A stretch of DNA of 9,456 nt from an uncultured Solirubrobacter sp. (GTDB taxonomy: Bacteria; Actinomycetota; Thermoleophilia; Solirubrobacterales; Solirubrobacteraceae): contig CALMNS010000759.1 in assembly GCA_937871635.1 (NCBI GenBank), forward strand, positions 1-9,456, in the 5' to 3' direction. Shown piece after piece: positions 1 to 5,336 of the stretch. Both the position numbers and the translations under genes were made by a program. Below the pieces are notes generated by a model. It saw nothing but the letters and a program-made list of their open reading frames with translations. It was not told the origin of the DNA and did not search any database. Every line of letters begins with the position of its first letter. Positions within the stretch are counted from its first letter, which is position 1.

Positions 1-575
1 TAGGTGCGCCGGGTGGCGCGGCCCGTGAAGTCGCCCTTCTCCTCGTCGTTGGACAGCTCGAGCAGGACGCCGCCACCCCGCGGCCTCCTGACCCGGGTCC
101 GGTCGAGCTCCGGGCGCTCGGCCAGGAGGTAGAGGCCACGTGGGTGCCCGTCGACCACCAGCTCGACGTGCCGGGTCCTCGGCGCGTAGCGGCCGATCCG
201 TCGGGCAGTGGCGTAGGCGAGGGCGTTGCGGATCGCGCTGCGGTCGCGCAGGTCGCCGTCGAGGATCCAGTCGCTGTCGGCGGGCAGCCCGAGCAGCCCG
301 ACCGCGCGGCCCGACTTGCCGCGGCCGCCGCGCGTCTCGATCGTGTAGGACAGCTTGGGCATCCGGGCGGAGTCGCTCCCCCGCCGCTCGATCCCGATCC
401 GCCCGGAGAACCCGCCGCGGGCGGCGCGGAGCTCCGCGCGGGCCTCCGTCTTTTTCGCCTCGCCGACCGGCCCGGCGGTCCGGATGGAGAGCTGGGGAAC
501 CTCCGCGGCGGCGGCGGGCGCCGCCACGCCGAGCCCGAAGGCGGCGAGCAGGAGGGCGGTGGCGGAGCGGGACAT
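1..575 (-). CDS. CotH-family protein kinase-like secreted protein (N-terminal 191 residues, C-terminus outside window)
   Basis: Read on the minus strand from the ATG at 575 down to the window edge with no stop. Residues 1-24 form a signal peptide: a short SRS start, a hydrophobic ALLLAAFGLGVAA stretch and an AAAA|EV cleavage site, so the protein is probably exported. The CotH-fold signature follows: GIERRGSDSARMPKLSYTIE (61-80), LLGLPADSDWILDG (94-107), RSAIRNALAYATARRIGRYA (112-131), then TRHVELVVDGHPRGLYLLAE (134-153). CotH proteins are atypical kinases that phosphorylate spore-coat or other surface proteins in Bacillus; in actinobacteria the substrate is unknown. The catalytic Asp region lies beyond the window, so activity cannot be judged. 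It is divergent from a DUF4956-VTC pair, a recurrent neighbourhood for CotH genes. No strong Shine-Dalgarno precedes this ATG; it was chosen because it gives a clean signal peptide. Confidence 0.85.
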   Translation of the reverse strand, partial: MSRSATALLLAAFGLGVAAPAAAAEVPQLSIRTAGPVGEAKKTEARAELRAARGGFSGRIGIERRGSDSARMPKLSYTIETRGGRGKSGRAVGLLGLPADSDWILDGDLRDRSAIRNALAYATARRIGRYAPRTRHVELVVDGHPRGLYLLAERPELDRTRVRRPRGGGVLLELSNDEEKGDFTGRATRRT

Positions 576-611
576 GCCGCCAGCCAAGCATCTCCGACGG
601 CCTGGGCCAAC

Positions 612-670
612 TCCGGTGAGAAGACCCTCACGGACCTCTCATCTGGTGCTCACCGGACGTTCACATACGT
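612..670. promoter_or_regulatory. Candidate response-regulator box: four 11-bp direct repeats in the CotH/DUF4956 divergent spacer
   Basis: Within the 106-bp divergent spacer (576-681), the core TCAC/TCAT begins at 628, 639, 650 and 661, exactly 11 bp apart. Each core is preceded by C or T, giving YTCAY four times. The units are CTCACGGACCT, CTCATCTGGTG, CTCACCGGACG and TTCACATACGT (627-670). Tandem 11-bp units with a conserved heptad are the known layout of sites for PhoB/PhoP/RegX3-type response regulators, for example GTTCACC units in Streptomyces. The same region also contains a perfect 9-bp inverted repeat, TCCGGTGAG (612-620) with CTCACCGGA (649-657), which may be incidental. The box ends just before the GGAGG ribosome site at 672-676, so it could activate a near-leaderless transcript, repress this operon, or serve the CotH gene. 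The assignment to Pho control is inference. Confidence 0.5.
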
Positions 671-681
671 TGGAGGACGCG

Positions 682-1266
682 ATGCTCGCCGCCCTCGCCA
701 TCGACCTCGACGCCGTCGCGCTCCGGCTCGCCATCGATGTCGCCGCCATCGCGGTGCTGTCGATCGGGCTCTCCTACCGGCGCCACCGGCGCCGCGACCT
801 CGTCGTCCTGCAGGTCATCTTCAACGTCGGGCTCTTCGCGTCCGTCGTGGTCATCGCCGGCGGGGACATCGCCGCCGCCGTCGGCTTCGGGCTCTTCGCA
901 GTGCTCTCGATCATCCGCCTGCGCGCGGAGACCCTGGCCAACGCGGACATCGCCTACTTCTTCGCGGCGATCGTCCTCGGCCTGGTCGCCGCCGTCGACC
1001 TCGGCGGCGCCGAGGCCAACGCGCTGCTCGCGCTCCTCGTCCTCGCGGCCCCCGCGGTGATCGACCATCCGCGGCTCCTCGCCGACCACCAGCGCACCGA
1101 GGTCACGCTCGACGTCGCCTCCGGTGACCCCGAGGCTCTGCGCCGCCTGACCGAGGAGCGGGTCGGGGGTCGCGTCGTGCGGCTCGAGGTCCTCGCGGTC
1201 GACTTCGTCCGCGAGGTCACCCGCGTCCAGGTCCTCATCGCCGATCGTCGCGGGGAGCGCCGGTGA
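682..1266 (+). CDS. DUF4956 domain integral membrane protein
   Basis: The 194-residue product starts at the ATG at 682, six bases after a GGAGG site (672-676). The N-terminal two thirds is hydrophobic, with membrane segments at about residues 11-30, 42-60, 63-78, 90-107 and 113-127. An arginine-rich loop (SYRRHRRRD, 31-39) and the signature GFGLFAVLSIIRLRAET (68-84), followed by ADIAYFFAAIVLGLVAAVD (88-106), match the DUF4956 family. Residues 128-194 form a charged, probably cytoplasmic tail that could adopt an alpha/beta domain. The function of the family is unknown. It is repeatedly found beside VTC-domain polyphosphate polymerase-like proteins and CotH proteins, as here. The stop overlaps the next gene's GTG by 4 bp, so the two are translationally coupled. 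The family call is firm; the role as partner or channel for the VTC protein is inference. Confidence 0.85.
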   Translation: MLAALAIDLDAVALRLAIDVAAIAVLSIGLSYRRHRRRDLVVLQVIFNVGLFASVVVIAGGDIAAAVGFGLFAVLSIIRLRAETLANADIAYFFAAIVLGLVAAVDLGGAEANALLALLVLAAPAVIDHPRLLADHQRTEVTLDVASGDPEALRRLTEERVGGRVVRLEVLAVDFVREVTRVQVLIADRRGERR

Positions 1267-2012
1267 TCGCCGAGCCCTCCGTGGCCGGCGGGTTCGCGCC
1301 GATCGGGCTCGCCGCGGTCGAGGCCACCTCGGCCCTGCAGACCCGCCTCGAGCGCAAGTACCTCGTCGCCCTCCCGCTGCTCGAGGCGCTCTTCGAGGAG
1401 CTCGCGCCGACCTACCGCGCACTCGAGATCGACGGCCGGCGCGAGTTCGGCTACCGGACGACCTACTACGACACGCCCGACCTGCGGTCGCTGCGCGAGC
1501 ACCGCCAGCGGCGCCGGCAGCGCTACAAGTTCCGCCGCCGCCGCTACCTCGAGACCCATCGGGCCGCGCTCGAGGTCAAGCTCAAGGGCGCCCGCGGCCG
1601 GACGGTCAAGCACGCGCTGCCCTGCGGCTTCGAGGACGACCTCTCCCCCGCCGAGCGCGACTTCCTCGCCGGCCGTGTGCTCGAGGCCTACGGCCGCACG
1701 GTGGCCAGCGCGACACTGGCGCCCGTCCTGCGGGTGGACGCCCGGCGGGTGACGCTGGTCGCCCCGGATCGCTCCGAGCGGGTGACCTGCGACCTCGCCG
1801 TCGACCTCGGGGCGCGGAGCCTGCGCCCCGGCTACGCCATCGTCGAGAGCAAGTCGGGGCGCGGCGACGCCACGGCGGACCGCGTCCTGCGGCGGCTCGG
1901 CCAGCGTCCGCTGGCCTGCAGCAAGTTCTGCCTGGGCGTCACCTTCGCGCGACCCGAGACCGGGCTGTCGGACTACCGGCGCCTGCGGACGTACTTCGTG
2001 GCGCCCGACTGA
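1263..2012 (+). CDS. VTC-domain protein (polyphosphate polymerase-like)
   Basis: The 249-residue product starts at a GTG overlapping the preceding TGA (GTGA). It shows the VTC/triphosphate-tunnel series of charged beta strands: RLERKY (28-33), YRTTYYDT (64-71), RYKFRRRRY (87-95), ALEVKLK (102-108), LRVDARRVTL (156-165), CDLAVD (176-181), IVESKS (193-198) and SKFCLG (220-225). These supply the Arg/Lys lining for phosphate and the acidic residues for metal seen in yeast Vtc4, which makes polyphosphate from ATP. The length is usual for bacterial stand-alone VTC proteins, and there is no signal peptide or membrane segment. Coupling to the DUF4956 membrane protein suggests a membrane-associated complex. 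Whether it makes polyphosphate or handles another polyphosphorylated or nucleotide ligand is not settled by sequence. Confidence 0.85.
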   Translation: MIAEPSVAGGFAPIGLAAVEATSALQTRLERKYLVALPLLEALFEELAPTYRALEIDGRREFGYRTTYYDTPDLRSLREHRQRRRQRYKFRRRRYLETHRAALEVKLKGARGRTVKHALPCGFEDDLSPAERDFLAGRVLEAYGRTVASATLAPVLRVDARRVTLVAPDRSERVTCDLAVDLGARSLRPGYAIVESKSGRGDATADRVLRRLGQRPLACSKFCLGVTFARPETGLSDYRRLRTYFVAPD

Positions 2013-2076
2013 GCGCCCAGCCGGCGGCGCCCGCGGCGAAGCGGACCCGCGCTGGCCCCGGAGCACGGCCGGTGCC

Positions 2077-2099
2077 GGTGACCGCCCGGCGGCGTCACC
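2077..2099. terminator. Weak candidate bidirectional terminator hairpin
   Basis: GGTGAC, a bulged C, then GCC pairs with GGCGTCACC around a CGGC loop: a 9-bp stem with one bulge. It lies between the convergent VTC and VOC genes and overlaps the VOC stop codon (2095-2097). There is no T-run on either side, so this is only a placement-based guess. Confidence 0.3.
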
Positions 2100-2481
2100 C
2101 GCCGAGCCGGTAGGTCCCGAAGCTCCAGAGGTTGCCCTCCGGATCGCGAACGGAGAAGTCACGCGAGCCGTAGTCCGTGTCGGTGAGCCCCATCACGACC
2201 TCCGCGCCGGCCGCCACGGCGCGGTCGTGCAGCGCGTCGATCTCGGCGGGGTCCACCGCCACGTAGGTCCAGCCCAGCCCGGCGCGGGCGCCGAAGCGAT
2301 CGTCGCCGCCGGGCGGCTCGGTGCCGAGGCCGACCAGGCCGTCGCCGTAGCGCAGCTCGGCGTGGCCGATCGTCCCGTCGGGGCCCTCGTGGACGGCGGA
2401 TGGCTCGAAGCCGAAGGCCCGCTCGAGCCAGTCGATCGCGGCTCGGGCGTCGGTGTAGCGGAGCGAGGGATAGAAGGTCAT
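2095..2481 (-). CDS. VOC (vicinal oxygen chelate / glyoxalase-bleomycin resistance fold) protein
   Basis: The 128-residue product starts at the ATG at 2481 on the minus strand and has the length of a standard two-module VOC protein. The first module covers about residues 1-55: SLRYTDARAAIDWLERAFGF (6-25), then GHAELRYGDGLVGLG (39-53). The second covers about 70-125: GWTYVAVDPAEIDALHDRAV (70-89) and DTDYGSRDFSVRDPEGNLWS (101-120), a very typical C-terminal VOC motif ending in the Glu of DPEGN. His40 and Glu115 sit where metal ligands are often found, but the set is not complete enough to name a reaction. An upstream in-frame ATG at 2604 would add 41 low-complexity residues with no VOC homology and was not used. 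It is convergent with the VTC operon and divergent from the IclR gene. Possible roles include glyoxalase-like, antibiotic-binding or dioxygenase-like functions; no specific call. Confidence 0.85.
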   Translation of the reverse strand: MTFYPSLRYTDARAAIDWLERAFGFEPSAVHEGPDGTIGHAELRYGDGLVGLGTEPPGGDDRFGARAGLGWTYVAVDPAEIDALHDRAVAAGAEVVMGLTDTDYGSRDFSVRDPEGNLWSFGTYRLGG

Positions 2482-2567
2482 GACGCGACCGTACGTGGCG
2501 CGGAGGCGCCCGTCTTGAAGGTTCGGGAACGTCCCGGTCGCGGGAGTGCCGGCGCGCCACTCAGGCG

Positions 2568-2610
2568 GGTTGCCACTTGCCGTGGCGCAACCGCACCGGT
2601 ACAAGGTGCG
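2568..2610 (+). promoter_or_regulatory. Inverted-repeat cluster and possible promoter upstream of the IclR gene
   Basis: This lies in the 198-bp non-coding spacer 2482-2679. GGTTGCCAC (2568-2576) faces GTGGCGCAACC (2582-2592), an inverted repeat with a 2-nt insertion. An overlapping pair, CGCACC (2592-2597) and GGTGCG (2605-2610), is perfect with a 7-bp gap. A possible promoter is TTGCCG (2577-2582), 17 bp, TACAAG (2600-2605). The 15-bp imperfect palindrome GTGGCGCAACCGCAC (2582-2596) would sit in its spacer, a position suited to self-repression by IclR. AACCGCAC recurs in the palindrome before prmA. The promoter and operator calls are inference; only the repeats are directly seen. Confidence 0.35.
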
Positions 2611-2679
2611 AGCGGGTTAGGGTCGCGATACGCCGTCCGCGGCGTGGCCGCACCCGAGTGCAACGAACGGGGAGAACGG

Positions 2680-3468
2680 GTGTCGCAGACGAGGGACGCA
2701 CAGCCGGCCGCCGGGCCGCGCCGGGGGCTGTCGACCGCGCGCGACGTCCTGCGGGTGCTCCGCTTCCTGCTCGACAACCCCGCCGGCGTGCGCGCGGACG
2801 ACGTCGCCCGCGTGGTGGAGAAGAGCACGTCGACCGCGTACTACCTGCTGGTCAGCCTCTGCGAGGAGGGCTTCGCGGTGCACGACCCGGGTGGCCTGTA
2901 CCGGGCGGGCCCGCTCGCCGGCGGGCTCGCGGCCATGGCCGTCGAGGAGCCTGAGCTCCCGGCCGAGTCGAGCGCCCGGGCCGTCGAGATGCTCTTCGCC
3001 CGGACCCGGAAGCGCTCCTACTTCGGGGTGGTGCGCTCGGGGATGATCGAGATCGTCATCGTCCGCGGCCGCCAGGGCGTCGCCCGCATGCCGGGGCTCG
3101 GCACCCAGATCCGCGAGAACGCGCACGCCCTGGCGATGGGCAAGGTCGTCCTCGCGCGGCTGTCGGACCGGGCCCTCGAGCGCTACGTCGGCCGCGGGCT
3201 GCCCCGCTACACCCCGTCGACGATCGACGACCCGGCGGCGCTGCGGGCCGAGCTCGAGAAGGTCCGCCGCCAGGGCTTCGCCGTCGACCGCGAGGAGTTC
3301 GACGAGGACTTCTGCTGCGTCGCCGCCCCGGCGGTCGACGACCGGGGCCGCCTGGTGGGGATCCTCGGCCTGTCCGTCACCGCGCGGGCGTTCGATCGCG
3401 AGCGCCCGGCGCTCGCCCAGGCCGTGCGGGAGATCGCCCAGCGGGCGACCACCGTCGGCGCCGCCTGA
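2680..3468 (+). CDS. IclR-family transcriptional regulator, likely controller of the adjacent monooxygenase operon
   Basis: The 262-residue product starts at the GTG at 2680, five bases after GGGGAG (2669-2674); this removes a non-homologous upstream extension. A winged helix-turn-helix spans about residues 15-75, with recognition region ADDVARVVEKSTSTAYYLLV (39-58) followed by LCEEGFAVHD. The IclR effector domain spans about 95-257 and shows the hallmarks HALAMGKVVLA (149-159), GFAVDREEF (199-207), CCVAAPAVDDRGRLVGILGL (212-231) and SVTARAF. IclR proteins bind small carboxylic or aromatic ligands and act as repressors or activators of adjacent catabolic genes. It is co-oriented with prmA, 94 bp upstream, which supports pathway-specific control. 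The ligand is unknown; alkane oxidation products such as ketones, alcohols or acids are plausible. The family call is secure; the target is inferred from position. Confidence 0.9.
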   Translation: MSQTRDAQPAAGPRRGLSTARDVLRVLRFLLDNPAGVRADDVARVVEKSTSTAYYLLVSLCEEGFAVHDPGGLYRAGPLAGGLAAMAVEEPELPAESSARAVEMLFARTRKRSYFGVVRSGMIEIVIVRGRQGVARMPGLGTQIRENAHALAMGKVVLARLSDRALERYVGRGLPRYTPSTIDDPAALRAELEKVRRQGFAVDREEFDEDFCCVAAPAVDDRGRLVGILGLSVTARAFDRERPALAQAVREIAQRATTVGAA

Positions 3469-3482
3469 GTCGTTTCAACATA

Positions 3483-3496
3483 GTGCGGAACCGCAC
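3483..3496. promoter_or_regulatory. Perfect 14-bp palindrome between iclR and prmA (candidate IclR operator)
   Basis: GTGCGGAACCGCAC consists of 6-bp arms around AA and is perfect in both arms. It lies 15 bp after the iclR stop and 66 bp before the prmA GTG, in a locally AT-richer pocket. IclR operators are usually 13-15 bp palindromes, so size and place fit. An alternative reading is a weak terminator for iclR: a 5-bp stem with a GAAC loop, followed by T-rich GGATTTCTTCGTTT. Confidence 0.45.
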
Positions 3497-3500
3497 GGAT

Positions 3501-3530
3501 TTCTTCGTTTCCTTCGTTACAGGGCATACC
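3501..3530 (+). promoter_or_regulatory. Possible prm operon promoter region
   Basis: This T-rich stretch upstream of prmA contains a TTCTTC (3501-3506), 18 bp, CATACC (3525-3530) pair that could be a weak -35/-10, with the palindrome at 3483-3496 just upstream of the -35. A short direct repeat CTTCGTT occurs at 3503-3509 and 3512-3518, 9 bp apart. A promoter far from consensus with an upstream operator would fit activator-dependent transcription. All of this is inference from position and weak matches. Confidence 0.25.
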
Positions 3531-3562
3531 TTCCGCGTCGACCCGAACGAGGAGATGCCGAC

Positions 3563-5221
3563 GTGAGCAGAGCCAGCATCACAAAGGCCCACACCAAGAT
3601 CCAGGAGCTCTCCTGGGATCCCACGTACGTAGAGCCGGTCGAAAAGTACGCGACGGACTACACGTTCGAGAAGGCACCGAAGAAGGACCCGCTCAAGCAG
3701 GTGCTGCGGTCCTACTTCCCCATGGAGGAGGAGAAGGACAACCGGGTGTTCGGCGCGATGGACGGCGCCATCCGGGGCAACATGTTCCGGCAGGTCCAGG
3801 AGCGCTGGATGGAGTGGCAGAAGCTGTTCCTCTCCATCATCCCGTTCCCGGAGATCTCCGCCGCGCGGGCCATGCCGCTGGCCATCGGGGCCGTTCCGAA
3901 CCCGGAGCTCCACAACGGCCTGGCCATCCAGATGATCGACGAGGTCCGCCACTCGACGATCCAGATGAACCTCAAGCGGCTCTACATGAACCACTACGTG
4001 GACCCGGCCGGGTTCGACATCTCCGAGAAGGGCTTCGCGAACTGCTACGCCGGCACGATCGGCCGGCAGTTCGGCGAGGGCTTCATCACCGGGGACGCGA
4101 TCACGGCGGCCAACGTCTACCTGACCATCGTCGCCGAGACCGCGTTCACCAACGTGCTCTTCGTCGCGATGCCGGGCGAGGCGGCGGCCAACGGCGACTA
4201 CCTGCTGCCGACGGTGTTCCACTCCGTGCAGTCCGACGAGTCGCGCCACATCTCCAACGGCTACTCGATCATCCTCATGGCGCTCGCCGACGAGCGCAAC
4301 CGTCAGCTCCTCGAGCGTGACCTGCGCTACGCCTGGTGGAACAACCACTGCGTCGTCGACGCGGCGATCGGCACGTTCATCGAGTACGGCACCAAGGACC
4401 GGCGCAAGGACCGCGAGTCCTACGCCGAGATGTGGCGCCGCTGGATCTACGACGACTACTACCGGTCCTACCTCGTGCCGCTGGAGAAGTACGGGCTGAC
4501 CGTCCCGCACGACCTGGTCGAGGAGTCCTGGAACCGCATCTGGAACAAGGGCTACGTCCACGAGGTCGCCCAGTTCTTCGCCACGGGCTGGTTCGCCAAC
4601 TACTGGCGGATCGACGCGATGGACGACACGGACTTCGAGTGGTTCGAGGACAAGTACCCCGGCTGGTACGACAAGTACGGCAAGTGGTGGGAGAAGTACT
4701 CCGAGCTCGGCGTGCGCAACGGGCACAACCCGATCGCGTTCGAGGCCGAGGCCAACTACGAGTACCCGCACCGGTGCTGGAGCTGCATGGTCCCGTGCCT
4801 GATCCGCGAGGACATGGTGGTCGACGAGGTCGACGGCCAGGTGCGGACCTACTGCTCGGAGACCTGCCACTGGACGGACGCCGTCGCGTTCCGCCCGGAG
4901 TACCAGGGCCGCCCGACGCCGGCGATGGGCAAGCTCACCGGCAAGCGCGAGTGGGAGACCCTCTACCACGGCATGGACGTCGCCGACATCATGACGGAGC
5001 TCGGCTACGTCCGCGACGACGGCAAGACGCTCGTCCCCCAGCCGCATCTCGATCTCAACCCGAAGAAGATGTGGACGCTCGACCAGGTCCGGGGCAACAC
5101 GCTCCAGAGCCCGAACGTCCTCCTCAACGAGATGTCCAAGGAGGACCGCGACAAGCACGTCGCCCAGTACAAGGCAGGTGGGCCGGCCGGCCGCCCGGCG
5201 CCCGCCCCGGCGGAGGCCTAG
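3563..5221 (+). CDS. prmA: Propane-type soluble diiron monooxygenase, hydroxylase alpha (large) subunit
   Basis: The 552-residue product starts at the GTG at 3563, eight bases after GAGGAG (3549-3554). It is the catalytic subunit of a multicomponent monooxygenase that inserts one O2 atom into a C-H bond or aromatic ring at a diiron centre. Ligands visible are Glu97 (PFPEIS), Glu127 and His130 (DEVRH), Glu192 (AETAFTN), Glu226 and His229 (DESRH). The steps of 30, 3, 62, 34 and 3 residues equal those of MmoX (E114, E144, H147, E209, E243, H246). PGEAAANGD (204-212) and FEWFEDKYPGWYDKYGKWWE (358-377) are further family blocks. Residues 404-450 carry CWSCMVPC and YCSETC, a YHS-like cysteine module also present in toluene monooxygenase alpha subunits. 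The tail 539-552 is Gly/Pro/Ala-rich. The A-B-C-D gene order places it with group 5/6 propane monooxygenases (prm/mim). Exact substrate range (propane, other alkanes, acetone, phenol) is not determinable here. Confidence 0.93.
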   Translation: MSRASITKAHTKIQELSWDPTYVEPVEKYATDYTFEKAPKKDPLKQVLRSYFPMEEEKDNRVFGAMDGAIRGNMFRQVQERWMEWQKLFLSIIPFPEISAARAMPLAIGAVPNPELHNGLAIQMIDEVRHSTIQMNLKRLYMNHYVDPAGFDISEKGFANCYAGTIGRQFGEGFITGDAITAANVYLTIVAETAFTNVLFVAMPGEAAANGDYLLPTVFHSVQSDESRHISNGYSIILMALADERNRQLLERDLRYAWWNNHCVVDAAIGTFIEYGTKDRRKDRESYAEMWRRWIYDDYYRSYLVPLEKYGLTVPHDLVEESWNRIWNKGYVHEVAQFFATGWFANYWRIDAMDDTDFEWFEDKYPGWYDKYGKWWEKYSELGVRNGHNPIAFEAEANYEYPHRCWSCMVPCLIREDMVVDEVDGQVRTYCSETCHWTDAVAFRPEYQGRPTPAMGKLTGKREWETLYHGMDVADIMTELGYVRDDGKTLVPQPHLDLNPKKMWTLDQVRGNTLQSPNVLLNEMSKEDRDKHVAQYKAGGPAGRPAPAPAEA

Positions 5222-5231
5222 CACCGCATGG

Positions 5232-5265
5232 GCGCACGCGGACGGCAGCACCCGTCCGCGTGCGC
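5232..5265 (+). promoter_or_regulatory. Perfect 14-bp hairpin after prmA
   Basis: GCGCACGCGGACGG (5232-5245) pairs fully with CCGTCCGCGTGCGC (5252-5265) around a 6-nt loop (CAGCAC). It starts 10 nt after the prmA stop. No T-run follows. It could be a partial terminator, an mRNA 3'-end stabiliser for prmA, or a processing site setting subunit ratios within the operon. Confidence 0.6.
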
Positions 5266-5280
5266 GACTGGAAGGGGGAG

Positions 5281-5306
5281 GTGGCCGGCGGGGAACCGCC
5301 GGCCAC
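5281..5306 (+). promoter_or_regulatory. Perfect 11-bp hairpin with GNRA-type loop before prmB
   Basis: GTGGCCGGCGG (5281-5291) pairs fully with CCGCCGGCCAC (5296-5306) around GGAA, a GNRA-class tetraloop. It lies 15 nt downstream of the 14-bp hairpin and 17 nt upstream of the prmB GGAGG site. No U-tract follows, so full termination is doubtful. Attenuation or transcript stability is more likely, by inference. Confidence 0.55.
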
Positions 5307-5336
5307 TCGGCGTCTTGGCGAGGGGAGGCGGCGGCG

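Noticed and set aside
144..1127. Plus-strand frame of 327 codons across the CotH/DUF4956 divergence
   Set aside because: Arg/Pro/Ala-rich shadow running antisense to CotH and out of frame with DUF4956.
954..2162. 402-codon minus-strand open frame opposite the DUF4956 and VTC genes
   Set aside because: No domain signature and biased composition; the plus-strand genes have motifs, ribosome sites and a coupled overlap.
2482..2604. 41-residue N-terminal extension of the VOC protein
   Set aside because: Not part of the VOC fold, and the protein already has full family length from the ATG at 2481.
2227..2679. N-terminal extension of the IclR frame
   Set aside because: It would overlap the VOC gene antisense and lacks homology; the GTG at 2680 has a good ribosome site and the usual IclR N-terminus.
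3503..3518. CTTCGTT direct repeat before prmA as a specific operator
   Set aside because: Only two 7-bp copies in a T-rich stretch; too little to separate from chance, so it is only mentioned with the promoter.
5178..5336. 53-residue N-terminal extension of the reductase
   Set aside because: It overlaps the prmA end and reads through both hairpins as Arg/Gly-rich sequence; the ATG at 5337 has a GGAGG site and the standard ferredoxin-domain start.
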